Assembly (NCBI RefSeq): GCF_003600645.1 | Contig: NZ_CP032482.1 | Coordinates: forward strand, 310,001-374,000 | Direction: 5' to 3' | DNA: 64,000 nucleotides | From: Yersinia rochesterensis | GTDB taxonomy: Bacteria; Pseudomonadota; Gammaproteobacteria; Enterobacterales; Enterobacteriaceae | Shown: positions 31,465 to 41,447 of the stretch, one piece after another | Numbering within the stretch: the stretch's first letter is position 1 | Layout: every line of letters starts with the position of its first letter | Notes under the pieces: generated by a model | Databases searched by the model: none | What the model was told of the DNA's origin: nothing | Seen by the model: only the letters and a program-made list of their open reading frames with translations | Position numbers and translations under genes: made by a program

Positions 31465-32115
31465 ATGGAGTTGCTGAATTCGTCCTCTCAATTAATTGTC
31501 CTGCTTTTTATCCTGTCATTGCTCCCCTTGTTGATGGTGATGGGGACATCATTTCTTAAGCTATCAATTGTTTTTTCATTGCTGCGTAATGCCCTGGGTG
31601 TCCAACAGGTGCCGCCCAATATTGCTATTTATGGTCTGGCGCTGGTGTTAACCATTTTTATTATGGCCCCGGTCGGGTTGGATGTGCATGCTCGCCTCCA
31701 GGATGAGCCGCTGCCCAATGATATTGGTGCTTTGCTGCATCATATTGATGAGCGTGCGCTGGGGCCTTACCGCGATTTTTTACAACGGAATACTGATGCG
31801 GAACAGATCAATTTCTTCAATGATATTGTCCAAACTAAGTGGCCGGAACGCTATCGCGACACCATCAAATCCCATTCATTACTGATATTAATGCCCGCTT
31901 TTACTCTTAGTCAGTTGACCGAGGCATTCAAAATCGGCTTGCTGCTTTACCTGCCCTTTGTGGCGATTGATTTAATTGTCTCCAACATTTTGCTGGCCAT
32001 GGGGATGATGATGGTTTCGCCCATTACCATTTCACTCCCATTCAAATTATTGATTTTTATACTTATAGATGGTTGGGGGCTACTGCTAGGGCAGTTAGTA
32101 GGGTCTTACTTGTGA
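31465..32115 (+). CDS. sctR: SsaR/SctR, export gate protein
   Basis: This 216-residue membrane protein of the FliP/YscR family (SsaR has 215) has four membrane segments. The stretches GTSFLKLSIVFSLLRNALG and AFTLSQLTEAFKIGLLLYLPF are diagnostic. It forms the core of the export gate with SctS and SctT. It begins a run of sctRSTU. Confidence 0.97.
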   Translation: MELLNSSSQLIVLLFILSLLPLLMVMGTSFLKLSIVFSLLRNALGVQQVPPNIAIYGLALVLTIFIMAPVGLDVHARLQDEPLPNDIGALLHHIDERALGPYRDFLQRNTDAEQINFFNDIVQTKWPERYRDTIKSHSLLILMPAFTLSQLTEAFKIGLLLYLPFVAIDLIVSNILLAMGMMMVSPITISLPFKLLIFILIDGWGLLLGQLVGSYL

Positions 32116-32137
32116 ATTTCCATCAAAGGAAGCAGCA

Positions 32138-32407
32138 ATGAGCACGGCCATTGTGGTTCATCTGGCGACTCAATTGTTATGGATAGTTTTATTACTCTCG
32201 ATGCCGGTGGTGGTCGTGGCGTCAGTGGTTGGATTAGTGGTTAGCTTGTTACAGGCGTTAACCCAAATACAGGACCAAACATTACAATTCTTGATTAAAT
32301 TACTGGCTGTATCAGCCACGTTATTGATTACCTATCATTGGATGGGATCGACATTGCTGAATTATACCCAGCAGACCTTTTTGCAGATAACCAGTATGCG
32401 GTCTTGA
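32138..32407 (+). CDS. sctS: SsaS/SctS, export gate protein
   Basis: This 89-residue protein with two membrane hairpin helices belongs to the FliQ/YscS family (SsaS has 88). The conserved VGLVVSLLQALTQIQDQTL stretch is present. It is followed 1 nt later by sctT. Confidence 0.96.
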   Translation: MSTAIVVHLATQLLWIVLLLSMPVVVVASVVGLVVSLLQALTQIQDQTLQFLIKLLAVSATLLITYHWMGSTLLNYTQQTFLQITSMRS

Positions 32408-32408
32408 T

Positions 32409-33203
32409 ATGCATGATGCTCTACATTGGATAGGGGCTTTGGGGCTGGCGATGATGCGCCCTTACGGTATGTTGCTGATATTACCTCTGTTTACCGCCCG
32501 CAGTTTGGGCAGTAGTTTATTGCGTAATAGTGTGGTTTTTGCCATCGCCCTGCCAGTCACTCCGCTGTTTTTTACCACCACATTACTGCATCAGGGTAAC
32601 CTCACTGGGTGGTTCTGGTTGTTATGCATCGAGCTAATGATTGGGGTGATGATTGGTTTTGTCGCCGCATTGCCTTTTTGGGCGATTGATATGGCGGGCT
32701 TCCTGATTGACACCTTACGCGGTGCCACCATGTCGACATTATTTAACCCCAGCATGGGGATGGAGTCCTCCATTTTTGGGGTGTTATTTACACAAATATT
32801 GACCGTCCTATTTCTGATTTCAGGCGGGTTTAATCTGGTGCTGTTAGCACTTTATGGCTCCTATGAAATCTTGCCTGCGGGCAGTGGGATTCAGCCCTCA
32901 TCGGCCATGCTGCAATTTTTGCAAAGTGAATGGCGGCTGATGTATGAACTCTGTCTAAGCTTTGCCTTACCGGCGATGTTGGTAATGGTTTTAGCGGATT
33001 TATCTTTAGGATTAATCAATCGCTCATCTCAACAACTGAATGTATTCTTCCTGGCCATGCCGATCAAAAGTGCCTTAGCCCTGCTGTTGTTACTGATCAG
33101 TCTGCCTTATGCATTGCATCACTATTTGGTCGGCATTAATCAAACCGAACAAAAAATAAGCACACTTATCCCGCTGATAAAAGGGGATAATAATGAGCGG
33201 TGA
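32409..33203 (+). CDS. sctT: SsaT/SctT, export gate protein
   Basis: This 264-residue protein of the FliR/YscT family (SsaT has 259) has about six membrane segments. FWAIDMAGFLIDTLRGATMS is the typical conserved region. It overlaps sctU by 11 nt. Confidence 0.95.
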   Translation: MHDALHWIGALGLAMMRPYGMLLILPLFTARSLGSSLLRNSVVFAIALPVTPLFFTTTLLHQGNLTGWFWLLCIELMIGVMIGFVAALPFWAIDMAGFLIDTLRGATMSTLFNPSMGMESSIFGVLFTQILTVLFLISGGFNLVLLALYGSYEILPAGSGIQPSSAMLQFLQSEWRLMYELCLSFALPAMLVMVLADLSLGLINRSSQQLNVFFLAMPIKSALALLLLLISLPYALHHYLVGINQTEQKISTLIPLIKGDNNER

Positions 33204-34269
33204 AAGCAGTGAAAAGAATGAAAAGCCCACAGCTAAACGGCTGAGAGAAGCTCGGGAAAAAGGGCAGGTGATTAAAAGTGTCGAGATAACCTCGGGGATA
33301 CAGTTGGTGGTGCTGGTGGCTTATTTTTTGCTGGTGGGCGACAGCTTGCTCGAGCAAATCGGCGCTCTTATTCGCAGTTCAATCAAACAATTACAGCAAC
33401 CCTTCACTTTCGCACTGGCGCGTATTGGGGCAGAGTGCATGGCGGTGGTTATCCACATTATGGGGATATTGGGCGGGGCACTGATCTTAATGACGATAAT
33501 GGCCGGTATGGCGCAGGTCGGGCCGTTATTAGCGACTAAGGCGGTGGCGTTCAAAGGCGAACACATCAATCCCATCAATAATGCTAAACAGCTTTTTTCA
33601 TTGCGTAGCCTGTTTGAGTTGACCAAATCATTACTGAAAGTGGGGGTGTTAACCCTAATTTTCGGCTATTTATTAGCGCGATATGCCAGCTCTTTTGGTT
33701 ATCTGGCCTATTGTGGCAGTCACTGCGCTATTCCAGTATTTGGCACATTAATGAGTTGGCTATTAGGTGCATTGATTGCCTGTTATGGCGTTTTTTCTCT
33801 GCTGGATTATAGTTTTCAACGCTATAACACCCTGAAACAACTGAAAATGTCTCATGAAGAGGTCAAGCGAGAATACAAAGACAGCGATGGGGATCCGCAT
33901 ATTAAGCAAAAACGGCGGCAGTTGCAGCAAGAGGTGCAAAGCGGCAGTTTTGCTAAAAATGTTCAGCGCTCCACGGCGGTGGTGCGTAATCCCACCCATT
34001 TTGCGGTGTGTCTATTTTATCACCCTGATGATGCCCCGCTTCCGGTCGTGATTGAAAAAGGTAAAGACGAACGAGCGGCATTGATTATCAAATTAGCGCA
34101 ACAGCAAGGAATTCCTATTGTGGAAAATATTGCGCTGGCACGGGCATTGCACCGCGATGTGGTGTGTGGCGATACCATTCCCGAACCCTTATTTGAGCCG
34201 GTGGCGGCTATCTTGCGCTTGGCTTTGTCCCTGGATTATCAATCCTCGGATGAAGATGACCCACTTTGA
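33193..34269 (+). CDS. sctU: SsaU/SctU, export switch protein with NPTH autocleavage site
   Basis: This 358-residue protein of the FlhB/YscU family (SsaU has 352) has an N-terminal EKPTAKRLREAREKGQV motif, four membrane segments and a cytoplasmic domain. The autocleavage motif NPTH is intact at residues 266-269 (VVRNPTHFAVCL). Cleavage there switches export from rod and needle to later substrates. It is the last gene of the T3SS; I see no strong terminator after it. Confidence 0.96.
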   Translation: MSGESSEKNEKPTAKRLREAREKGQVIKSVEITSGIQLVVLVAYFLLVGDSLLEQIGALIRSSIKQLQQPFTFALARIGAECMAVVIHIMGILGGALILMTIMAGMAQVGPLLATKAVAFKGEHINPINNAKQLFSLRSLFELTKSLLKVGVLTLIFGYLLARYASSFGYLAYCGSHCAIPVFGTLMSWLLGALIACYGVFSLLDYSFQRYNTLKQLKMSHEEVKREYKDSDGDPHIKQKRRQLQQEVQSGSFAKNVQRSTAVVRNPTHFAVCLFYHPDDAPLPVVIEKGKDERAALIIKLAQQQGIPIVENIALARALHRDVVCGDTIPEPLFEPVAAILRLALSLDYQSSDEDDPL

Positions 34270-34455
34270 TTCGAAATACTTATCCCTTGCCCAATACTCC
34301 CCTTTGAGCAGGATAACTTCTGGTTAACATCTAATTTTCAATACGTCATATCTCCCTTAACCAAATAATTGGCTTATTATAGATAGGTCTATTTCCTCGT
34401 CACGGCATATGACCCTCATTTTGTCGGCGACAACACGTATTTTGGAGGTGTCAGT

Positions 34456-35670
34456 GTGAGCTGGCAGATGTTTAAATCTCAATATTTGGTGCGCTTCTGG
34501 GCCCCACTGCCGGCAGTAATCGCCGCAGGTATTTTATCGACTTATTACTTTGGTTTGACGGGCACTTTTTGGGCGGTGACGGGCGAATTCACGCGCTGGG
34601 GCGGCCATCTGATGCAACTGTTTGGCGCGCATCCGCAAGAGTGGGGTTATTTTAAAGTTATCGGATTGGAAGGGACGCCATTAGATCGCATCGACGGCAT
34701 GATGATCATCGGCATGTTTGCCGGATGTATCGCCGCTGCACTGTGGGCTAACAATGTGAAATTGCGAAAGCCCCAGCATAATATTCGCATTGCTCAAGCG
34801 CTGGTGGGCGGCATTATCGCCGGTTTTGGTGCGCGCTTAGCAATGGGCTGTAATCTGGCGGCTTTCTTTACCGGCATTCCACAGTTTTCACTGCACGCCT
34901 GGTTCTTCGCGCTCGCGACGGCAGCAGGCTCCTATTTTGGTGCCAAATTCACTTTGTTGCCGCTGTTTCGTATTCCGGTGAAATTGCAAAAAGTGACATC
35001 AGCCTCGCCGCTGACTCAGCATCCCGCCAGGGCTGCACGACGTTTTCGTCTCGGCATGGTGGTGTTTGTTCTGGCGTTGGGCTGGTCATTGATTGAGCTA
35101 TTCCGCCACCCGAAACTGGGCATCGCCATGCTATGTGGCATTGGTTTTGGCTTGCTGATTGAACGGGCGCAGATTTGCTTTACCTCGGCATTCCGTGATC
35201 TGTGGATCACCGGGCGCACTCACATGGCGAAGGCGATTATTCTGGGGATGGCGGTCAGTGCTATTGGGATATTCAGTTATGTCCAACTGGGGGTTGCGCC
35301 CAAGATTTTGTGGGCAGGGCCAAATGCGGTGATCGGAGGGTTACTGTTTGGTTTTGGTATCGTGCTCGCCGGTGGTTGTGAAACGGGCTGGATGTATCGC
35401 GCGGTAGAAGGGCAAATTCACTATTGGTGGGTGGGGCTGGGGAATATTATTGGCGCGACTATTTTGGCGTATTATTGGGACGATTTTGCCCCAGCATTGG
35501 CAACCAATTATGACAAAGTTAACCTGCTGGAAACTTTCGGGCCGATCGGCGGATTGCTGGTGACTTACCTGATGTTAGCCATCGCGTTTGCCGCCATGCT
35601 GTGGTGGGAAAAACGCTTCTTCCGCCAACAGAAAGCTGCCGCATCCACTTTGGTTAAGGAGCCATCATGA
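34456..35670 (+). CDS. yedE: YedE, YeeE/YedE-family membrane transporter
   Basis: This 404-residue inner-membrane protein is close to E. coli YedE (401) throughout, with about 10 membrane segments and the paired cysteine/glycine motifs MGCNLAAFFTG and AGGCETGWMYRA. Related proteins import thiosulfate. YedE itself has been linked to selenium metabolism, but its substrate is not settled. It starts with GTG after GGAGG, and its stop overlaps yedF (ATGA). The pair probably works together. Confidence 0.92.
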   Translation: MSWQMFKSQYLVRFWAPLPAVIAAGILSTYYFGLTGTFWAVTGEFTRWGGHLMQLFGAHPQEWGYFKVIGLEGTPLDRIDGMMIIGMFAGCIAAALWANNVKLRKPQHNIRIAQALVGGIIAGFGARLAMGCNLAAFFTGIPQFSLHAWFFALATAAGSYFGAKFTLLPLFRIPVKLQKVTSASPLTQHPARAARRFRLGMVVFVLALGWSLIELFRHPKLGIAMLCGIGFGLLIERAQICFTSAFRDLWITGRTHMAKAIILGMAVSAIGIFSYVQLGVAPKILWAGPNAVIGGLLFGFGIVLAGGCETGWMYRAVEGQIHYWWVGLGNIIGATILAYYWDDFAPALATNYDKVNLLETFGPIGGLLVTYLMLAIAFAAMLWWEKRFFRQQKAAASTLVKEPS

Positions 35671-35951
35671 GCCACTCTTCATCAGTTGATAATTTAGCCA
35701 TTGATAGTTCAGCAATCCCAACCGCTATCGTGCCGGATTACCGGTTGGATATGGTGGGCGAACCCTGCCCATACCCGGCGGTCGCGACGCTCGAAGCTAT
35801 GCCGCAACTGAAACCGGGTGAAATTCTGGAAGTGATCAGCGACTGCCCACAATCCATTAATAATATTCCGTTAGATGCCCGAAATTACGGCTATACAGTA
35901 TTGGATATTCAGCAAGATGGCCCGACCATCCGCTATTTGATCCAGCGCTGA
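35667..35951 (+). CDS. yedF: YedF, TusA-like sulfur-carrier family protein
   Basis: This 94-residue protein of the TusA family has the GEPCPYPAVATLEAM motif, whose cysteine would carry sulfur or selenium. It matches E. coli YedF (77 residues) from VPDYRLDMVG onward but has about 17 extra N-terminal residues rich in serine. A later in-frame ATG that would give the E. coli length is not present (GTG only), so the extension may be real. It is coupled to yedE. Confidence 0.92.
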   Translation: MSHSSSVDNLAIDSSAIPTAIVPDYRLDMVGEPCPYPAVATLEAMPQLKPGEILEVISDCPQSINNIPLDARNYGYTVLDIQQDGPTIRYLIQR

Positions 35952-36045
35952 AGTGGGCGTAAGTAAAAACAGTGCGTTAGCTGCTTAATGGTTAGGGCGC
36001 AATCCGAAAGTATTTAGTCTCAGCCCGGCGAAATAAGTCATTCAG

Positions 36046-36084
36046 GGGCCATAAGTTTTATCGTATTGATATTGCTTATGGCCC
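36046..36084. terminator. Hairpin between convergent yedF and the channel gene
   Basis: A perfect 10-bp stem (GGGCCATAAG with CTTATGGCCC) with a 19-nt loop lies between two convergent genes. It lacks a long T-run, so termination is probable but not certain. Confidence 0.55.
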
Positions 36085-36104
36085 ACTCTCTATTAATTAT
36101 CCGG

Positions 36105-38543
36105 TTAATTCGCGGTCGGTATGCTTTTGGTCGGCGCTGCCATTGCCAGAGACACCCCTGAGGCCCGCAGCCGTTTTAATATGCTGAATAACAACTCACT
36201 TTTGGTGTTACTGACCATTCGTGGGCTGGGGACTAAACCGGTGACACTGAGCACAATGCCATCTGGGCTTAACTGGCTAAATTTCACTGATGGGGCCGGG
36301 GTGTCGAGTATCGATTCGTGTTCTTCATACGCCTCTATCAACAGCGCTTGCGCCAGTTCAATATCTAAATCTAGCGGGAATGTCAGGGCAATGGTCACCA
36401 CCCCTTGCGCATTAGCCATAGTCGCATTGCGGACATTCTGCGAAATCAATTGAGAGTTGGGCACGATAACCGTCGAGCGGTCACTGAGTTGGATTTCTGT
36501 GGCACGGACATTGATGCGCCGAATATCCCCCTCAACCCCACTAATACTGATTAAATCTCCCACTTTGACCGGCCGTTCGGTGAGCAGAATAATGCCGGAA
36601 ATAAAGTTTTTCACAATCTCCTGCAAGCCAAAGCCGATACCGACTGATAATGCACTGACAATCCAGGCTAATTTATTCCACTGAATACCGAGCACCGATA
36701 AGGTCAGCAGTATCACCAGCACATAACCGATATTACTGAACAGGGTGATTGCCGAGGTTTTTATACCGGAATCCATTTGAGTTTTCGGCAGGAATTCAGT
36801 ACTTAGCCAACGCCGTGCTGCTTTGAGCACATATAACCCAACCAGCAAACAAATAACCGCATTAAGCAAATTGGTTGGCACGATATTAAGTTTTTCCAAC
36901 CCCTCGCCACCCAAGAGCTCCATAGTCTTTTGCAGCAGTGAAACCGGGGTTGTCGAGCCAAAAGTGCCATTAAACAGCGCGATAATAGCCAGTAATATCA
37001 GCGTCACTTTGCTGGTCGCTGATAATAATGTTGCCGCTTGCGCCAAATGGCGATCGTCAATATTGAGCGACTGCTTAATCGCTTTGCCGGCACTGCTGGT
37101 GGGGGAAAAGAGACTTTCTGCTAAATCGACACAAAGATGGGTCAGTAAATATAAACAGGCCAGCACCAGGCAAACCCATACCAGTTTGTAACTTAAAAAT
37201 TTCGCCAGTGCGATATATCCCACCAACAATGACAATAATATGGCTACTGCAGTAATGCCGATGGCCAAGTGAATTAATCCGGCCAGAGTGGAATAAGCTT
37301 CCGGCTTTTCACCATTGACTATCAGCTGGCGGCGTATTCGGTTGGCGCGTAATGGGATAATCGCGGCAGTCAGCGCCATCAGCAGGGCCGAGATACCATT
37401 GCCAAAAATTGTCCCTGATACGCTGATATTGATCATGTTATTCATCTGATCAATAGCACCAAAAATCATGATGCAACTGGCTAATAACGGAGGAAACAGC
37501 TTGAGAGACGCGGCGACTTCATCGGCAATGGCGGGTAGCCGCCATGAGGGACGCTGATTGGATAAAAACGCGCGGCCAAGACCCGCGACCAACGCGGAGA
37601 AAAACATCAGTTGAACAAATGCCAGTGCAAAATTCATCACCAGCGGTGAGACATCCGGCGTGCGGGTGAATACCTGGGTGATACATTGCGCTATCGTGAC
37701 GGTAATCAGCACCGTGTATAAAGTGGTGGCTGAGGCCATAAAACTGCGGCGTAGTGGGCCTTGGGGCAAGCACTTGGCACAAAACCAGGCCGTCAGTTTG
37801 TCGAGGATCTTAAAGCCAAATGCGCCGATCAACAGGGTCAGCAACAGGTACATTACCGTGCCCGTGCGCCATTCCGGCTCCCAAGCAGCATGCCAGGCAT
37901 CCGCCAGTTCTTGCACAAAACCTTTCAACCGCTGGTCATCGTCGGCATTGGGATTGACGATAGGCGCCCAGAATTTAGCCCCTAAGATGCTGCCGGAATT
38001 TAAGGCAATTTGTGATTTCAGCGCAGTTCGCCGTAACGCAACAATCTGTGCAGCCAAGTTCTCTGCGTTGACTTTGATGGCCTGAGCTTGATCATTCTGG
38101 CCCTCTAACTGGACTTTTCGGGTGTTTAGCGCACGGCGTTGTTGAGCGACTATCGGAGTTTCAGCCAGTGTTCCTGCGGCTGGCGGTGGGCCTAAAACAT
38201 CCAACTGTGTTTGCAGTTGTTCCCGCTTGGGCTTCAAATCGGCTAGCAGAATGTCGACATCCTGAACCAGTGTCAATGCTGTTTCATTCAGCGTACTTAA
38301 CTGATTGTCCGATGTACTGACTGACACACTCTGTTTGAGTTTATCTAACTGTTTTTGCAAGCTAATTAATTGAACTGATACCGCAGGTTTTACCGGTTCC
38401 TCACTGCCTTCCGTTGTAGTGTCTGATACTGTCGCCGCAAAGGTTATAGTTGAAGTCGCGATAAGTGACGCGCAAAAAAGTGTGAATAACAGACAGAGTA
38501 GGGGGTTATATCGATGTAAAACAAAGTACCCATTCTTTTTCAT
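36105..38543 (-). CDS. DUF3772-type mechanosensitive ion channel (MscS family)
   Basis: From the ATG at 38543 the protein has about 812 residues. It has a signal peptide, a periplasmic coiled-coil domain of the DUF3772 type (about residues 40-200), many membrane segments, and a C-terminal MscS pore and beta domain (ALSVGIGFGLQEIVKNFISG). It would release solutes on osmotic down-shock. The frame extends to a GTG at 38627, but that start overlaps its own AAGG and would spoil the signal peptide. It is larger than MscS and different from MscK; I give no symbol. Confidence 0.85.
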   Translation of the reverse strand: MKKNGYFVLHRYNPLLCLLFTLFCASLIATSTITFAATVSDTTTEGSEEPVKPAVSVQLISLQKQLDKLKQSVSVSTSDNQLSTLNETALTLVQDVDILLADLKPKREQLQTQLDVLGPPPAAGTLAETPIVAQQRRALNTRKVQLEGQNDQAQAIKVNAENLAAQIVALRRTALKSQIALNSGSILGAKFWAPIVNPNADDDQRLKGFVQELADAWHAAWEPEWRTGTVMYLLLTLLIGAFGFKILDKLTAWFCAKCLPQGPLRRSFMASATTLYTVLITVTIAQCITQVFTRTPDVSPLVMNFALAFVQLMFFSALVAGLGRAFLSNQRPSWRLPAIADEVAASLKLFPPLLASCIMIFGAIDQMNNMINISVSGTIFGNGISALLMALTAAIIPLRANRIRRQLIVNGEKPEAYSTLAGLIHLAIGITAVAILLSLLVGYIALAKFLSYKLVWVCLVLACLYLLTHLCVDLAESLFSPTSSAGKAIKQSLNIDDRHLAQAATLLSATSKVTLILLAIIALFNGTFGSTTPVSLLQKTMELLGGEGLEKLNIVPTNLLNAVICLLVGLYVLKAARRWLSTEFLPKTQMDSGIKTSAITLFSNIGYVLVILLTLSVLGIQWNKLAWIVSALSVGIGFGLQEIVKNFISGIILLTERPVKVGDLISISGVEGDIRRINVRATEIQLSDRSTVIVPNSQLISQNVRNATMANAQGVVTIALTFPLDLDIELAQALLIEAYEEHESILDTPAPSVKFSQLSPDGIVLSVTGLVPSPRMVSNTKSELLFSILKRLRASGVSLAMAAPTKSIPTAN

Positions 38544-38685
38544 AAAACCGGTCAGCCCGAAAGTGAGTGTCACAATGAACCCATTTATTAATGCAGTGGT
38601 GCCTGCTTGACAGTTATTGTGACACACCTTGCGAGTTACTGAATAATCTTACTCCGATAATTACTCACCTAAACCAATCATTAAA

Positions 38686-38704
38686 GATAATAATTATCAT
38701 TGTA
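38686..38704 (+). promoter_or_regulatory. Fur box upstream of foxA
   Basis: GATAATAATTATCATTGTA matches the 19-bp Fur consensus (GATAATGATAATCATTATC) at most positions. It lies about 140 nt before the foxA start and implies iron repression. Confidence 0.75.
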
Positions 38705-38841
38705 ATTAGCACTCTCATTTAATAAATTGTGCGCTGCATTTATGGATTCACGATATGTGGCGGCTAGGCAAGGGGTTCGCCAGGTGAAAATAGCAATGGA
38801 AGCTGATAAATAACCATCTATTTTATCTGGGGAAGATAACT

Positions 38842-40977
38842 ATGTTTTCGGCTTTTATAATAAAGCGTTCTGCTATTTTATGTTCATTGGCTATTTTTAT
38901 TCCATTAGCCGTTATTGCTGACGATGCGATAGAAGTGACGGCTAAAGCAGGCCACGAAGCCGATTTACCCACCTTGGGTTACACCGCAAAAACCACTAAG
39001 GGGGCAACTAAAACCGATCAGCCGTTAATTCTTACCGCACAAACGGTATCTGTAGTTACCCGCCAACAAATGGAAGATCAAAATGTTGCCACGCTGAACC
39101 AGGCGCTGAATTATACCCCAGGTGTTTTCACCGGTTTTTCCGGCGGCGCAACCCGCTATGACACTATTGCCTTGCGGGGTTTCCATGGCGGCGATGTGAA
39201 TAATACCTTTCTCGATGGCCTGCGTTTACTCAGTGATGGCGGCAGTTTTAACGTGTTGCAGATTGACCCGTGGTTCCTTGAGCGTGTTGATGTTATCAAA
39301 GGCCCCTCTTCTGCATTATATGGTCAGAGCATTCCCGGCGGTGTGGTGATGATGACTTCTAAGCGCCCGCAGTTTACCTCGGAAGGTCATTTCCGCCTGA
39401 CGGGCGGTAATAACAATACGCAAGTTGCGGCATTTGATTATACCGATGCAATATCCGAGCATTGGGCGTTTCGCCTGACCGGGATAACCCGCAACAGTGA
39501 CACCATGTATGACCATCAGCGCGAAGAGCGCTATGCGATCGCGCCGTCATTATTGTGGCAGCCAGATGAAAATACTTCATTGTTACTGCGCGCCAATTTG
39601 CAAAAAGACCCTTCCGGTGGCTATCACAGTGCCGTGCCGGCGGATGGCAGCATTTATGGGCGGAAACTAAGCCGTGGTTTCTTTGATGGCGAAAGCAATC
39701 ACAACGTGTTTAAGCGCTGGCAGCAAATCTATAGCACTGAATTTTCACATAAATTTGATAATGTTTGGTCTTTCCACCAAAACGCCAGCTATACCCATTC
39801 TAATTCTCAACTAGAGCAGGTTTATCAAGGGGGATGGAGTAAAGTTGACCCTAGCGTGATGAACCGCTATTACTCCGGTGAAGAGTCTTCACTCAATGCA
39901 TTTGCGGTAGATAACCAACTGGCAGCGGATTTTGCCACTGCGGCAGTGGAACACAAGGTGATGCTGGGGCTGGATTTCCAGAAGTTCCGCAATAATCTGC
40001 GCAGTGACAGTGCTTATGCCACCACATTGAACCCTTACACCGGTGTTTCTGGCGGCAGTACCTTGTATCGTGATGACTTATTGACCACTCCCGGCATTAA
40101 TTCATCCTATTTAAATCGCCGCTATGAGCAGAGTGGGGTTTATCTGCAAGATGAAATGACGTTGGATAACTGGCATTTGAACTTATCTGGCCGTTATGAC
40201 CGGATGAAAACAGAAAATATTGATAAGACTGCCAACAGTACCGATGAGCGCACGGATAATCACGCCAGCGGACGTGCTTCATTATTGTATGGTTTTGATA
40301 GTGGTATTTCGCCGTATGTGAGTTACAGCCAAGCGGTCACACCAAGTTTATTCCCAGATGCACAGCAAAAACTGTTGAAACCGATGACCAGCGAGCAGTA
40401 TGAAGTGGGGATTAAATATCAGCCGCCGGGCAGCTCTTCACTCTATTCCGCCGCTTTATATGACCTGACCCAAAATGATGTGGCAAACCGCGCAGTACCG
40501 GCCGCTTATTATGTGCCAGCCGGTAAAGTGAATTCACAGGGGCTGGAGCTGGAGGCCAGAAGCCGGATTAATGATCGGCTAAGTGTGATTGCGGGCTATA
40601 CCTATAACCGAGTGAAATTCAAAGATGCAATTGATGGTAATGATGGCAATACACCAGTATTAGCGCCGTCCAATATGGCATCACTGTGGGCGCAGTATGA
40701 AGCGGGTTATGGCATCAATGTGGGTGCGGGCATCCGTTACATTGGCAAGCAGTGGGCTGATGATGCCAATACCTTGCGCGTCCCTTCTTATACACTGGGT
40801 GACGCCTCGGTTCGTGCGGATTTAGGAACATGGGCAACTTCATTGAAAGGCGCATTTGTTCAATTGAATGTGAATAATATCGCAGACAAAAAATATGTCG
40901 CCGCCTGTTACAACACTTCTTATTGCTACTGGGGCGCAGAGCGTTCAGTACAAGCAACAGTGGGCTACGACTTCTAA
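38842..40977 (+). CDS. foxA: FoxA, TonB-dependent ferrioxamine receptor
   Basis: This 711-residue outer-membrane receptor is very close to Y. enterocolitica FoxA as I remember it. It has a signal peptide (first 26 residues), a plug domain (about 50-160, with ALRGFHGGDVNNTFLDGL) and a 22-strand barrel ending in the required aromatic residue (TVGYDF). It imports ferrioxamine siderophores made by other microbes, using TonB. A Fur box precedes it and AGGAAGATAACT-like GGGGAAG supplies the ribosome-binding site. Confidence 0.95.
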   Translation: MFSAFIIKRSAILCSLAIFIPLAVIADDAIEVTAKAGHEADLPTLGYTAKTTKGATKTDQPLILTAQTVSVVTRQQMEDQNVATLNQALNYTPGVFTGFSGGATRYDTIALRGFHGGDVNNTFLDGLRLLSDGGSFNVLQIDPWFLERVDVIKGPSSALYGQSIPGGVVMMTSKRPQFTSEGHFRLTGGNNNTQVAAFDYTDAISEHWAFRLTGITRNSDTMYDHQREERYAIAPSLLWQPDENTSLLLRANLQKDPSGGYHSAVPADGSIYGRKLSRGFFDGESNHNVFKRWQQIYSTEFSHKFDNVWSFHQNASYTHSNSQLEQVYQGGWSKVDPSVMNRYYSGEESSLNAFAVDNQLAADFATAAVEHKVMLGLDFQKFRNNLRSDSAYATTLNPYTGVSGGSTLYRDDLLTTPGINSSYLNRRYEQSGVYLQDEMTLDNWHLNLSGRYDRMKTENIDKTANSTDERTDNHASGRASLLYGFDSGISPYVSYSQAVTPSLFPDAQQKLLKPMTSEQYEVGIKYQPPGSSSLYSAALYDLTQNDVANRAVPAAYYVPAGKVNSQGLELEARSRINDRLSVIAGYTYNRVKFKDAIDGNDGNTPVLAPSNMASLWAQYEAGYGINVGAGIRYIGKQWADDANTLRVPSYTLGDASVRADLGTWATSLKGAFVQLNVNNIADKKYVAACYNTSYCYWGAERSVQATVGYDF

Positions 40978-41000
40978 CAAGCTCAATATATTCATCATAA

Positions 41001-41021
41001 AGCCCGCAATTTCTGCGGGCT
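41001..41021 (+). terminator. Terminator between foxA and the DUF1127 gene
   Basis: AGCCCGC and GCGGGCT form a 7-bp GC stem with a 7-nt loop, placed between two convergent genes. The flanks have few Ts, so efficiency is uncertain. Confidence 0.6.
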
Positions 41022-41041
41022 AATGATGACATTCTATTTTC

Positions 41042-41281
41042 TCAGCGCCAAAACGGGCGGCTGTAATCTCGCTTGATATCCTCTCGGCTCAGGCCAATAT
41101 CTTTTAATTGATCGGAATTCAATCTCGCCATGAGATTGGCAGTTTTGCGCTGTTCATTCCATTGATGTACATATCTGTATGCTTTCAGCCATAACCGAAT
41201 AAAAATATTAGGGCGGTTTTGGATGGCTCGTGCAGTTGACGAGCAGCATCCATCTGTTTGATCTTCAATTATATTATTCAT
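41042..41281 (-). CDS. DUF1127 (YjiS-like) small protein
   Basis: This 79-residue basic protein carries the DUF1127 signature in its C-terminal half (ANLMARLNSDQLKDIGLSREDIKRDYSRPFW). The N-terminal part is variable. Some members of this family bind RNA or affect phosphate and carbon metabolism in other bacteria; the role here is unknown. It is a single gene convergent with foxA. Confidence 0.88.
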   Translation of the reverse strand: MNNIIEDQTDGCCSSTARAIQNRPNIFIRLWLKAYRYVHQWNEQRKTANLMARLNSDQLKDIGLSREDIKRDYSRPFWR

Positions 41282-41447
41282 TATCGACTCCCCGTCAGTA
41301 GGTGAGTCACTAGCATGAAACTTTGGCGCAAAACATTACAGATGCAAATAAGGACTATTATTTCCATACAGATATGCGATATATGAACTGAATGGTGTTA
41401 TTTCGCGCCATCTGTACTGGCTGCTACTTATTTATCAGGTGAAACCA

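Noticed and set aside
38742..38813. 23-codon ORF between the Fur box and foxA
   Set aside because: Too short, no clear ribosome-binding site and no sign of conservation; it lies in the foxA leader.
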